Origin: CAJBIL01 sp044359525
GTDB lineage: Bacteria; Pseudomonadota; Gammaproteobacteria; Burkholderiales; Rhodocyclaceae
Length of the DNA: 57,843 nt
Assembly: GCA_044359525.1 (NCBI GenBank)
Contig: JBIKLY010000010.1
Location: 1 to 57,843, forward strand
Direction: 5' to 3'
The notes beneath the pieces were generated by a model. The model did not search any database, had not been told where the DNA came from, and was given only the letters and a program-made list of their open reading frames with translations. Of this stretch, positions 44,083 through 52,447 are shown piece after piece. Positions within the stretch are counted from its first letter, which is position 1, and every line of letters starts with the position of its first letter. The position numbers were made by a program, and so were the translations under genes.

Positions 44083-45135
44083 CTATTCTGCCTTGGCCAA
44101 AACAGATGCCAAGAAGCGTGCAGCATCAAGCAACGGCAAGGGCTGTTCGTTAACCCCCATGAATCGCTTCACCGCTCTGGCGATAGATATCGATGACTCG
44201 GGGTCAAACGTCTGCTCAGGGTCAAGCACGTCACGCACAAAATCCAACTCTGATGCCAACACCGGCAAATTCGCCTGCCTTGCCTCAATCAACGGCAAGC
44301 CAAACGATTCGAAGGTCGATGGATAGATCAATGCACCCGCCTTTTCGTAAAGCGCCAAAACATCTTGATGAGATACCCCACCGATATTCATTACTTTTAA
44401 CCCATACCTTTGTCGCACCAGTTCGACCTCTTGGCACAAGCCAGCAAAGCGAGTTTCATCCAAGGTCAAACATAGCGATGGGAACAATCCTTGCTCAGCC
44501 AATTGACACCAAGCTTCGACTAGCCGCCGATGATTCTTATGCGGTTCGCCGGATGCCACATACACGAAGTCACAATTATTTTCTTTTTGCGCCACTGGCT
44601 GCGACACGCTACGTGTGTAGCCATCTGGCTCTGCCACGAAAGGAAGGACTCGCACCGGTACCTTTCCCTGCGTTTTCACGTCCAACAATCTTTTCATCGT
44701 CGGCGTTTGTACGATGAACTCACTGACATGTGACATTTTGCTGGATAACCACAGCCGCTCAATGGCAAGCCGCAAGCGCACCCTAAGTGGGAACCCATTC
44801 AAACTGACGTCATTGATTAGATAAAGGTTCTGCACAAAGACCACCGTATGCGCACGCAACTTAAACAATGGAGGAAGATTGCCGAAGCACAAAACGAGAT
44901 CTTCTGGAGCGACACGGTGGGCAAGCCATCTCTCCGCTTCCAGGCGATGCCCAACAGTTGGTTTTACAAGCTTGATTTCAATGTTATGCGACATGCCAAC
45001 TGGTGTAGGCATGCGATCATCCAGGGACAATACAAACTCCGTGTTGTCACGGAGTGCTTTCAACAAAGCCTCAAGCAAAGACCGTCCACCGCCTTGATGG
45101 ACGTTCGTCGCATGAATGAATACTCTGCTTGGCAT
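44083..45135 (-). CDS. Glycosyltransferase family 4
   Basis: A GT-B transferase of 350 residues. The N-terminal part reads FIHATNVHQGGGRSLLEALL. The C-terminal part has YVASGEPHKNHRRLVEAW, ALYEKAGALIYPSTFESFGLPLIEA (donor-binding Glu-x7-Glu) and FDPESS. It would add one sugar of the repeat unit on the cytoplasmic face; donor and acceptor are unknown. The ATG at 45135 has no clear ribosome binding site, but a promoter-like pair lies upstream, so the message may be nearly leaderless. Confidence 0.85.
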   Translation of the reverse strand: MPSRVFIHATNVHQGGGRSLLEALLKALRDNTEFVLSLDDRMPTPVGMSHNIEIKLVKPTVGHRLEAERWLAHRVAPEDLVLCFGNLPPLFKLRAHTVVFVQNLYLINDVSLNGFPLRVRLRLAIERLWLSSKMSHVSEFIVQTPTMKRLLDVKTQGKVPVRVLPFVAEPDGYTRSVSQPVAQKENNCDFVYVASGEPHKNHRRLVEAWCQLAEQGLFPSLCLTLDETRFAGLCQEVELVRQRYGLKVMNIGGVSHQDVLALYEKAGALIYPSTFESFGLPLIEARQANLPVLASELDFVRDVLDPEQTFDPESSISIARAVKRFMGVNEQPLPLLDAARFLASVLAKAE

Positions 45136-45150
45136 GATCGGTTTCAAATC

Positions 45151-45179
45151 ATTACACGATCTAATTTTGCCTTTGCCAA
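45151..45179 (-). promoter_or_regulatory. Possible internal promoter in the polysaccharide array
   Basis: On the minus strand TTGGCA (45179-45174) and TGTAAT (45156-45151) are separated by 17 bases, in the 195-base gap between the GT2 and GT4 genes. This is one of the few gaps in an otherwise tightly packed array. A second transcription start for the downstream sugar genes would be plausible. It is based on hexamer matches alone. Confidence 0.4.
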
Positions 45180-45330
45180 TATCATCAACATCTCTCCGTC
45201 AAACAAGCACCTCCCAATCGCGGGCAACGGCATAAGCCAATCGTCTTGGAAGTCTGTCCAATGTTACTTTCCACGCAGCCGACAGCACCGAGAATGATAT
45301 TGGCCAGAGTCATTGCTTGCATAGGCTCGC

Positions 45331-46419
45331 TCAACGCGACGCCCGCCATACATAAAGCCTCCTTAACTGCTTGAACAAATTGCCGTTAGGCTTAATTCGC
45401 AAGCACCGAAACAGGCAAAGCTGGAATTTTGTAGCACCCCCGCCTCCATCGCCAAACTCTCGATTCAGTTTCCCCCACCGTGAAACCACATTTGGACAAC
45501 TTGCTGCAATTCTAAAATAGAGCCGTGTCGCATGACTAAAGACCACATCTCTTGATTCGCCACGAGAGTGCTGCAATAACCCAGCGAATGCCTTATCCAC
45601 AACGTTCACATCAAGCGCGGAAAAGGACGAGGCGTACCCAAACATCTTCAAAACGTTATCGATCCACGTTCGGTCTAAATTTTGAGAATAAAACACGAAC
45701 TCCCAGTACCTACGACGGATATCATCTGTTTGTTGTTGTTGCCGATTCGATGTTCGGGTAGAAATTTGTTCGGCATGCACCCGGTACAACAGCAAGACCT
45801 CCGGCACATTCGTCATCTTCCATCCCGCTTCTGCCGCCCGTTCCCACAAATCGTAATCTTCAGCCTTTTCCCAAGCTCGGTCATAGCGCAATCGTTTTAC
45901 CAACGCCGCGCGCATCATCACAGCAGGATGAGCGAACGGAGAACAAAACAACATCTCCATTTTGATTGCCTCATCCGATTGGCGTAGTTTGACCACTCGC
46001 CTGTCCGATGTTCCAAAACGCCGCACCCAACTGCCAGAAAGATCTGCTCCAGTTCTTTCGATCCATTCCAATTGGCGCTCAAGTCGATGAGGCAAGGCAA
46101 TATCATCTTGATCCATGCGCGCTATCCATGTACCACGCGCAACGTCTATCGAATCATTAAGCGTGGTCGCCAAGCCTCTATTTTCACGCACGATCACGCG
46201 CACCCTCGAATCGCGCCTTTCATACTCTATCAAGATTTGTTGCGAGCCATCGGTTGACCCATCATCAATCATGATCAACTCAAAGTCCGCAAAGGTCTGC
46301 GCGAGTACGGAGTCGATTGCTTCCGCCAAATATTTTTCACCGTTATAGACGGGAAGCACAACTGAAACCACTGGCTCAGCTACTTTCTCGATTGATGTTG
46401 ACGTGGCAGCTTCGATCAT
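45331..46419 (-). CDS. Glycosyltransferase family 2
   Basis: A GT-A transferase of 362 residues. It has VVSVVLPVYNGEKYLAEAIDSVL at the N-terminus, ELIMIDDGSTDGS, then ARMDQDDIALPHRL (DxD) and EDYDLWERAAEAGW (catalytic ED). A C-terminal helical part with no membrane helix follows. The start is the ATG at 46419, which overlaps the upstream epimerase stop as ATGA and has GAGG upstream; an in-frame codon at 46440 is less likely. It transfers one sugar of the repeat unit. Confidence 0.88.
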   Translation of the reverse strand: MIEAATSTSIEKVAEPVVSVVLPVYNGEKYLAEAIDSVLAQTFADFELIMIDDGSTDGSQQILIEYERRDSRVRVIVRENRGLATTLNDSIDVARGTWIARMDQDDIALPHRLERQLEWIERTGADLSGSWVRRFGTSDRRVVKLRQSDEAIKMEMLFCSPFAHPAVMMRAALVKRLRYDRAWEKAEDYDLWERAAEAGWKMTNVPEVLLLYRVHAEQISTRTSNRQQQQTDDIRRRYWEFVFYSQNLDRTWIDNVLKMFGYASSFSALDVNVVDKAFAGLLQHSRGESRDVVFSHATRLYFRIAASCPNVVSRWGKLNREFGDGGGGATKFQLCLFRCLRIKPNGNLFKQLRRLYVWRASR

Positions 46420-47348
46420 GCCGATTGCCTCGCCAACCAATCGCGGGTAATAAGCATCCCCTCACTAAACCCTACCAGCGGCTTCCAGCCAGTATCCCTT
46501 TGCAACTTGGTAGAGTCCAGCACATTGGCCTTCACATCAAATGCTCGTTCCGGCAAATTTTCTACCTGAACCGCATACCCGATTTCGTGCATCAAGGGTT
46601 TGCATGCCTCAATCACATCCAGGTTGCTCAGGCCTATCCCCGAGCCAAGGTTATATATTTCAGACAATTGCCCATGTACCAACGCACTCACAATTCCGGA
46701 TGCAAGGTCGCTCACATAGAGATAGTCGCGGATGGTCCCGCGTTCCCCGTAAATCTTGATTGGCAAGCCCCGCATCCCTGATGCTAACGCGGTAGCAATG
46801 AAGCCCTGCCCGACAAATGGCCGCTGCCCTACGCCATACGCATTGGCTGGGCGAACACAAACGAATTTCAGACCATGGGTCGCAGCATATAAGTATGCAT
46901 AATTTTCCAGCGTAAGTTTGGTCACACCATAAGGAGAAATTGGCTTGGTTGGGTGAGTTTCGCATATCGGCAATTGGTCTACTTCGCCATATACCGTTCC
47001 ACCTGACGATACCAACACGAGTTTCACGCCTCTGTCTGCTGCTTCGGAAAATAGCTGCACTGTGGGCGGCAAGTTTTGCAGAAGATCCGCCAGCGGATTT
47101 TCAAAAGATGTATTGGGTACCGTCGCATAGGCCAAGTGGATGACCTCTTGATGCTCGTCCAGCAAATTGCGGATCAATACTGAATCGCCAAAATCACCTG
47201 AAATATAGGACGTACCGTCTGGAAGCCGATGCAAGGGTTCCGGTCGCCTACCGAGCACAGTGATTTGCCGGCCGGCATCAAGGAGCCGATGGACAAGATG
47301 CGCTCCAATATACCCAGCCCCACCAATTACCAATATTTTTTTCGCCAT
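46416..47348 (-). CDS. NAD-dependent nucleotide-sugar epimerase (GalE-like)
   Basis: An extended short-chain dehydrogenase of 310 residues. It has KILVIGGAGYIGAHLVHRLL, VLVSSGGTVYGEVDQLP and SPYGVTKLTLENYAYLYA (Tyr-x3-Lys), then a sugar-binding part ending in DTGWKPLVGFSEGM. The fold is that of 4-epimerases or dehydratases acting on UDP- or dTDP-sugars; the substrate is not clear. The ATG at 47348 is preferred over a GTG at 47354. It lies immediately before the GT2 gene. Confidence 0.84.
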   Translation of the reverse strand: MAKKILVIGGAGYIGAHLVHRLLDAGRQITVLGRRPEPLHRLPDGTSYISGDFGDSVLIRNLLDEHQEVIHLAYATVPNTSFENPLADLLQNLPPTVQLFSEAADRGVKLVLVSSGGTVYGEVDQLPICETHPTKPISPYGVTKLTLENYAYLYAATHGLKFVCVRPANAYGVGQRPFVGQGFIATALASGMRGLPIKIYGERGTIRDYLYVSDLASGIVSALVHGQLSEIYNLGSGIGLSNLDVIEACKPLMHEIGYAVQVENLPERAFDVKANVLDSTKLQRDTGWKPLVGFSEGMLITRDWLARQSA

Positions 47349-47439
47349 AGCCACTCAAGTATTCACTAGCATTCTGATATCTACTGCACGCCTTTGAAGG
47401 AAGGCCGTTGACCTGTTGTGTCTGCAGCCTGCGGAATTG

Positions 47440-48543
47440 CTACCACACGAATATCAGCACGAAAAAAAACCGTCGAAACCGGAGTAGCTGCTTGATAACT
47501 GCCGGTTGCTTGAAGATCAGTTTGACCAATTGCCATTTTATTTCCACCGGTAAACGACCGACTGGCATCTGATTGATTGCCCGCTCAATCTGTTCAGTCA
47601 AAACATCAACGTATCTCGCCGAGGTAAATGCGTAGTACTGCGGGCTGACAATGAACTGCTTCGCTGCATCGAGATAACCCTGATATGTCCTTTCGGGCAT
47701 GTTCACCAGAAACTCATGTAGGTGCGTGTAATCCCTGAAATTTCGAAGATCGATGAAGCAGGATGGGGGGATGTAATCCTCGACATTGGGAGCACCAACA
47801 TAGATAGGCACGGTTCCCGCCGAAAAACAGTCGAAGATCTTTTCGGTAATCAGCCCTGGCAACTCCCTCACATTTTCATAAGCAATAGAAAATTTGTATC
47901 GCCTGAGTACCTCTTTCTTGTTCTCGCATCGCCCACGGAAAGATCTGATGATGAAATCATCAGTCGCACTTTCCCAGCCTACGCCATACAAATCCATGCC
48001 GCAGGTTTGCCCCGCAAAAAATTCAACCGCCCGAGTACGTTCTCCATAAAGGGTATTCAATTCAAAGGATGGCTTGTTGGCGAAGATGCTGCAGATCAGC
48101 TTCCGTTCAGAAAAAGGAACGAACGGAATTTCATCCAGTTTGATAACGGGCTGGCCGATATTGCATTTCACCACATGAGTATAGTGGCCTGCGATTCGAT
48201 CATTCCAGGTCAATACGGCATCCACAGGAAGCAACGGAAGTATGCGTTCGTCGTGGAATGGGGCGACAAACGAGGGTTCATTAGGAACATAAATCAACCT
48301 TGTACGATGGTTTTCCCCTACCGCGCGCAAAACCATCCCAAGCTCATTAACGAAGTCGTGGAATACGAGAACGTCAATCTCCCCCGAACAATACCTGTCT
48401 GCAGTTCGGCATTCGATGCCCTTTGCGCGAAGCGCTTCGCGCAGCAGATAGAATCGCTCCAGGACGTTATCGCGACTGCTTGCCGGATCAAACATTCGAT
48501 CAGCACTCAAGCCGCCGTGCGCCACCAGCGCTACATTCATCAT
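47440..48543 (-). CDS. Glycosyltransferase family 10 (alpha-1,3/4-fucosyltransferase type)
   Basis: A protein of 367 residues. It contains the GT10 signature RYKFSIAYENV, then LITEKIFDCFSAGTVPIYVGAPNVEDYIP and CFIDLRNF, as in bacterial Lewis-type fucosyltransferases. The tail KLIFKQPAVIKQLLRFRRFFFVLIF is basic and hydrophobic and may bind the membrane, as in Helicobacter enzymes. The donor should be GDP-L-fucose, made by gmd and fcl in the same array. The start overlaps the sulfotransferase stop by four bases. Confidence 0.88.
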   Translation of the reverse strand: MMNVALVAHGGLSADRMFDPASSRDNVLERFYLLREALRAKGIECRTADRYCSGEIDVLVFHDFVNELGMVLRAVGENHRTRLIYVPNEPSFVAPFHDERILPLLPVDAVLTWNDRIAGHYTHVVKCNIGQPVIKLDEIPFVPFSERKLICSIFANKPSFELNTLYGERTRAVEFFAGQTCGMDLYGVGWESATDDFIIRSFRGRCENKKEVLRRYKFSIAYENVRELPGLITEKIFDCFSAGTVPIYVGAPNVEDYIPPSCFIDLRNFRDYTHLHEFLVNMPERTYQGYLDAAKQFIVSPQYYAFTSARYVDVLTEQIERAINQMPVGRLPVEIKWQLVKLIFKQPAVIKQLLRFRRFFFVLIFVW

Positions 48544-49565
48544 AAAACCCAGCCATACTTGTCGACATTCAGCCCGTACTCACTGAGCAGACGACGGTTT
48601 CCGGGTTTAAATGCAGACGCAAGGCGGTCACGAATGTCCGTCGGAACCCGCAGCTTGCCCCCAAAGCGAATTCTTTCACAGCATTCGGAAAGCCGAAGAT
48701 TCAGACCCATGTTTATGGAATAGAAAAGATATGCTTTTGGGTTTTCGCATACCGCAGCTCCCGGCAACTGTACCGCAGCACTTTTCAGCAGACGCTCCTT
48801 TTGGGCAGGCGAAAGAAGCAGGGCAAGCAATTTATCGAGAGGCAAGATATTCGCACTGGGATTTGTGTGAGTCCTTACAAAACGGTTTAACACACGCTGA
48901 ATTGCCGCACCAGTCACTGTGAGACTCGGATTGGTCAAGCCCGACTCCACCGGCTTGAAATCGACATCCTTGCACCCGAAAAACTGAAGAATTTCTCTCA
49001 AGAAACGCTCTTTATCGCGCCTCGATTCCTCATAGAGTTTGACATGAACGTTTTCAATCCCGAATAGTTCAACATAGGCATTGATTTGTTTTTCGTACTG
49101 CAGGCGACGAACAAGATGATTGGAAATTAGAGGGTCCTGAACAAAATCCCGCAAGGAAAGCGTCCCGCCAATTTTGACGTACTGGCTGTAAATCGATGCA
49201 AGCATGGAAAATTGCTCGCGGATCACCAACAAAATCCTGGTCTTGCCGAACACCTGGTACAAACGCTCCGCTATCCGCTTCGCGTGCTCTCCGGAGACAA
49301 ACTCACCCGATAAGGCCTCCCTGGAGACAATCAACTTCTTTCCATTCCGATCGATGCTATCGATTTGTTCTTGGAAGCGATCACGCAGACCAATCGGATC
49401 AAAGTCAAGGTCACGTGCTCCCGTAAGTTCATAAAAAAGCTGGGCAACTTCGGGATGCGTCACTGGCCAGTCGAGATAGACCAATTCAGGATGCTGCTGA
49501 AATGCATGGAGTTGCAGCCAGGAAGTTCCTGTCTTGTAGTCTCCTATATGAATTGCATCGATCAT
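48540..49565 (-). CDS. PAPS-dependent sulfotransferase family protein
   Basis: A protein of 341 residues. It starts IDAIHIGDYKTGTSWLQ, which carries the 5'-phosphosulfate loop (GxxKTGT) of sulfotransferases. A second, 3'-phosphate-binding segment is visible as VIREQFSMLASIYSQYV (Arg and Ser). The middle has ESRRDKERFLREILQFFG, a family pattern. It would transfer sulfate from PAPS to a sugar hydroxyl. An APS kinase and an anion transporter are in the same array. The next gene encodes a fucosyltransferase, so fucose or a nearby sugar is a plausible acceptor. Confidence 0.83.
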   Translation of the reverse strand: MIDAIHIGDYKTGTSWLQLHAFQQHPELVYLDWPVTHPEVAQLFYELTGARDLDFDPIGLRDRFQEQIDSIDRNGKKLIVSREALSGEFVSGEHAKRIAERLYQVFGKTRILLVIREQFSMLASIYSQYVKIGGTLSLRDFVQDPLISNHLVRRLQYEKQINAYVELFGIENVHVKLYEESRRDKERFLREILQFFGCKDVDFKPVESGLTNPSLTVTGAAIQRVLNRFVRTHTNPSANILPLDKLLALLLSPAQKERLLKSAAVQLPGAAVCENPKAYLFYSINMGLNLRLSECCERIRFGGKLRVPTDIRDRLASAFKPGNRRLLSEYGLNVDKYGWVL

Positions 49566-49619
49566 ACGGTTCTTGCCCTAGAAAAATAGTTGCTGCGACA
49601 CACATCTTTGCTCAGTTTT

Positions 49620-50501
49620 TTACAGTCTCACCCAGTCCGACAGGAACAAATCCTCGACGACATTTTCGTTGTTGAACCACTTGTCCGGCGCCACGACGAT
49701 CTTCTCGGGATCGGCATTCAGCCACGCTCCCCACCAGCTGAAAGAGCTATTGGCAATGATGTGATGGCGGCACAAACTCATCAAACGCATGTCTTCATAG
49801 CTCGCACTACCCCGGTTATGCTCAACAAATACATGCGGAAAGGGCATATTCAGGTTGGCGCGAACCCAATCCGTATCATCCGAGAACACATAGAAATGAG
49901 GCGTTTTGACGTGGCTGGCCATATGCCGTACGGCGGCATCGTAATAGCTTAGCGAGCAACTGCCATGCGTCTGACTGACTGCGGCCTTGTGCACATAGTC
50001 GCCACGCCTGACGTGCAGGCTGATCGCCGTAGCATTCTGCGCAGCTATCTGAGTAGCCAATGAATTGTTCAAACCGGATGGCGGGCGACGAAATGCAAAC
50101 GTGTCGCGAATGACTCCGATCGCATCGGAAAAATACTTCTCGCTCTGCCAATATCCGCTCAAGAAAACCCCGTCTGGAATGCGCAACATGGCTGGTGAAA
50201 AGTGGAAATGGGGCTCCCTGATATAGCGCCTTGAAACAATGGAACCTGCCCCACACTTGCTCAGCGCTTTTCGGACAACTCCATAACGCAACCATCCCAA
50301 CACAGCCTGCATATCGGACGTTGATGCAACTTTCACCGGAAAATCGAACGCGCGCTCCAACTCGAACCCGTTGTGAATTTTCAGGGTTGGGTCAGACAAT
50401 TCGACTGCCAACTCGGCGCCGAGCCGGGCGGCACTTGCCAGCCCGAACGCATACTGGAACATCTGATTGCCCAGGCCACCAGATAAATGCAGGACAATCA
50501 T
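49620..50501 (-). CDS. Glycosyltransferase family 11 (alpha-1,2-fucosyltransferase type)
   Basis: A protein of 293 residues of the standard GT11 size. It has LSGGLGNQMFQYAFGLASA at the start, SLHVRRGDYV (the GDP-binding HxRRxD motif, about residue 160) and IIANSSFSWWGAWLN. It should transfer fucose from GDP-L-fucose in alpha-1,2 linkage, probably to galactose-like acceptors. With the GT10 gene it gives two different fucose linkages. It lies 54 bases before the sulfotransferase gene. Confidence 0.92.
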   Translation of the reverse strand: MIVLHLSGGLGNQMFQYAFGLASAARLGAELAVELSDPTLKIHNGFELERAFDFPVKVASTSDMQAVLGWLRYGVVRKALSKCGAGSIVSRRYIREPHFHFSPAMLRIPDGVFLSGYWQSEKYFSDAIGVIRDTFAFRRPPSGLNNSLATQIAAQNATAISLHVRRGDYVHKAAVSQTHGSCSLSYYDAAVRHMASHVKTPHFYVFSDDTDWVRANLNMPFPHVFVEHNRGSASYEDMRLMSLCRHHIIANSSFSWWGAWLNADPEKIVVAPDKWFNNENVVEDLFLSDWVRL

Positions 50502-50597
50502 ATGGTTAAGTCGCAGTTAAAAAACCAGAGCCCCAAGTGACCTGTATGACCGCACGGCAACTGAAAATCCAAAACAAAATTGATGCGCCAAAAGATT

Positions 50598-51281
50598 TCA
50601 ACGCAGTTCCCAGCTTTCCCAAACAAAATCGTAGTTCCACATTTCTCGATGCGTACGCCCCAATGCCGCACGAATCAGTTGACGATTTTCGACAGCACCA
50701 TCAACAAAATTGTGAAACTGTATCTGGATGTAGTTTATTTGTTTAATCAAGCCAGAATCGATAATCGCGGGCAGCAGGTCGAACTCCGCACCTTCGATAT
50801 TGATTTTCATCAGGTCAATTCTTTCCACCCCGAGTTCGGCTACAACTTCGCTGATAGCACGAACCTGCGCTTTTTGAGTGGCGCAAGGGTGTCCAACAAT
50901 CCTAAAGCTTGAGGCGTTGTCGTCCAGGCTCATGTCGAACCAGCCCGAATGTGACGACAAGCCAAAATTCAGACAGACAATCGACGGATTACCGGAAAAT
51001 CGCCTGACGCTTTCCTGATAAAAAGACGGGACAGGCTCAAACAGGTAGACGCGACAGCCATATCTCTGATTGATGTCGTTTGCGTAATCACCAATGTAGC
51101 CACCAACATCGAACACAATGCCTGATTTATCGATTGGGTAGTCGAGCCGTAGCGTCTCATCCCCCTTATCCATAAACCACCTTTTCATGTTCCATGAAAA
51201 AGCATCGCGCAACACGTAGAGTCGATAGAAATGGCGAATCCCATTTACCAGCCGGTTGAGCACCTCTCTAAATCCTGACAT
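50598..51281 (-). CDS. FkbM-family SAM-dependent methyltransferase
   Basis: A protein of 227 residues. It has GIVFDVGGYIGDYANDINQRYGCRVYLFEP (SAM-binding loop and acidic strand end) and DLMKINIEGAEFDLLPAII, the hallmark of FkbM proteins. It would O-methylate a sugar in the glycan. The ATG at 51281 is chosen over a TTG at 51296 that lacks a ribosome binding site. It is part of the run of tailoring genes between Wzx and the fucosyltransferase. Confidence 0.88.
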   Translation of the reverse strand: MSGFREVLNRLVNGIRHFYRLYVLRDAFSWNMKRWFMDKGDETLRLDYPIDKSGIVFDVGGYIGDYANDINQRYGCRVYLFEPVPSFYQESVRRFSGNPSIVCLNFGLSSHSGWFDMSLDDNASSFRIVGHPCATQKAQVRAISEVVAELGVERIDLMKINIEGAEFDLLPAIIDSGLIKQINYIQIQFHNFVDGAVENRQLIRAALGRTHREMWNYDFVWESWELR

Positions 51282-51324
51282 CACAGCGTCTCTCAAAGTA
51301 AAAAGGCAAACACACTAACGGCAT

Positions 51325-51861
51325 TTAACAAGATTTATTACACTCGACATTCAAACTGATCAGCAAGCCCTTCTCTTTATCCATATGCGGGATATAGGCC
51401 TGCGAGAAATCGTCGATTCCCGCGTGCTCAGTCTGCCGCCAGTCGTAGTTCCTTACATTGACGAACCCAGCGTGTTGCAGCAGATCGGACAAGGAGGCGA
51501 AGTCGAAGACGTTATAGTGAATGTTGTAGAGATAATCCTGTCGCCCGAATAGCGCGCCAATCACCAGATCCAGCTTTCCCTCGCGTTGATACACTTCACA
51601 CAGCTTCGAAAAATCCGGAACGGCAATGCGCAAGACACCACCGGGTTTCAAGACCCGGCACCATTCGCGCAAGACACGCTCGACGTCGCGGCGCTTGAAG
51701 TGCTCCAGGACATGACAGTTGTAGATCAGATCCACGCTGTTATCCGGAATGAACGACAGGTTGTCTATCGTCGCGACGTGATCGACATGCGGGTAATCAA
51801 CGGCATCAATATGTACGAAACCGGGAATATGCCGCTTGCCGCAGCCAAGATGTAACTTCAT
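51325..51861 (-). CDS. Class I SAM-dependent methyltransferase
   Basis: A small methyltransferase of 178 residues. It starts MKLHLGCGKRHIPGFVHID (SAM loop) and shows IYNCHVLEHFKRRDV and RVLKPGGVLRIAVPDFSKL. Many short proteins of this type lie in O-antigen loci; the acceptor is not known. It differs from the neighbouring FkbM protein in its motifs, so the two are not duplicates. Confidence 0.86.
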   Translation of the reverse strand: MKLHLGCGKRHIPGFVHIDAVDYPHVDHVATIDNLSFIPDNSVDLIYNCHVLEHFKRRDVERVLREWCRVLKPGGVLRIAVPDFSKLCEVYQREGKLDLVIGALFGRQDYLYNIHYNVFDFASLSDLLQHAGFVNVRNYDWRQTEHAGIDDFSQAYIPHMDKEKGLLISLNVECNKSC

Positions 51862-51925
51862 GCTCTCTCCAATAATGGCGGTTTCAGGTTCAAAGTTCGC
51901 GCGAGTTCAAATGCGAAGTACGACT

Positions 51926-52447
51926 TCATTTCTTTATTCTTGCCCCTCTGTCAAGCCTGACATCCCGAGACTCGAGTTGTTTTAGCACACGCGCCGGCAC
52001 CCCGCCGACCATACAGTCTGCGGGAACGTCTTTTGTCACGACGGCACCGGCCGCAACAATCGCACCGTCATGAATGGTAACGCCCGGCAGGATGATGGCC
52101 GCAGTACCGATCCAGACATCATGGCCAATCAGCACTGATTTATTGATACCAACCCGCGCAACAGGAAGAACGTGCGGATCGTGCGTTGGTGTCACGATAC
52201 GGGTACCAGCGGCGATCGCGCAACGATCTCCGATTGTAATGCTTCCCTGGCTGGAGGCTCCAAGGCGAGCATCTGGTGCAATGGAAACACCTTCCCCAAT
52301 GAAGACGTTTTGCGGATATGAAATCACGACCCCCGGATATAAAAAGCTGCCTTTTCCCAGATGGCCCAGTCTTCTTTTGATATAGGCAATCCTCAGTCTC
52401 CGAACAACCCGCAGAGGCAATGAAATCAGGAAGATCAATATCTCCAT
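51926..52447 (-). CDS. Left-handed beta-helix acyltransferase
   Basis: A protein of 173 residues with hexapeptide repeats from about residue 45 (IGEGVSIAPDARLGA, ITIGDRCAIAAGTRI) to 155 (IHDGAIVAAGAVVTKDVPADCMVGG). The active His is probably in TPTHDPH. It is similar to WcaF/MaaT acetyltransferases and would O-acetylate a sugar with acetyl-CoA. The N-terminus has a short hydrophobic stretch. The ATG at 52447 overlaps the wzx stop by one base; the in-frame TTG at 52450 is not needed. Confidence 0.88.
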   Translation of the reverse strand: MEILIFLISLPLRVVRRLRIAYIKRRLGHLGKGSFLYPGVVISYPQNVFIGEGVSIAPDARLGASSQGSITIGDRCAIAAGTRIVTPTHDPHVLPVARVGINKSVLIGHDVWIGTAAIILPGVTIHDGAIVAAGAVVTKDVPADCMVGGVPARVLKQLESRDVRLDRGARIKK

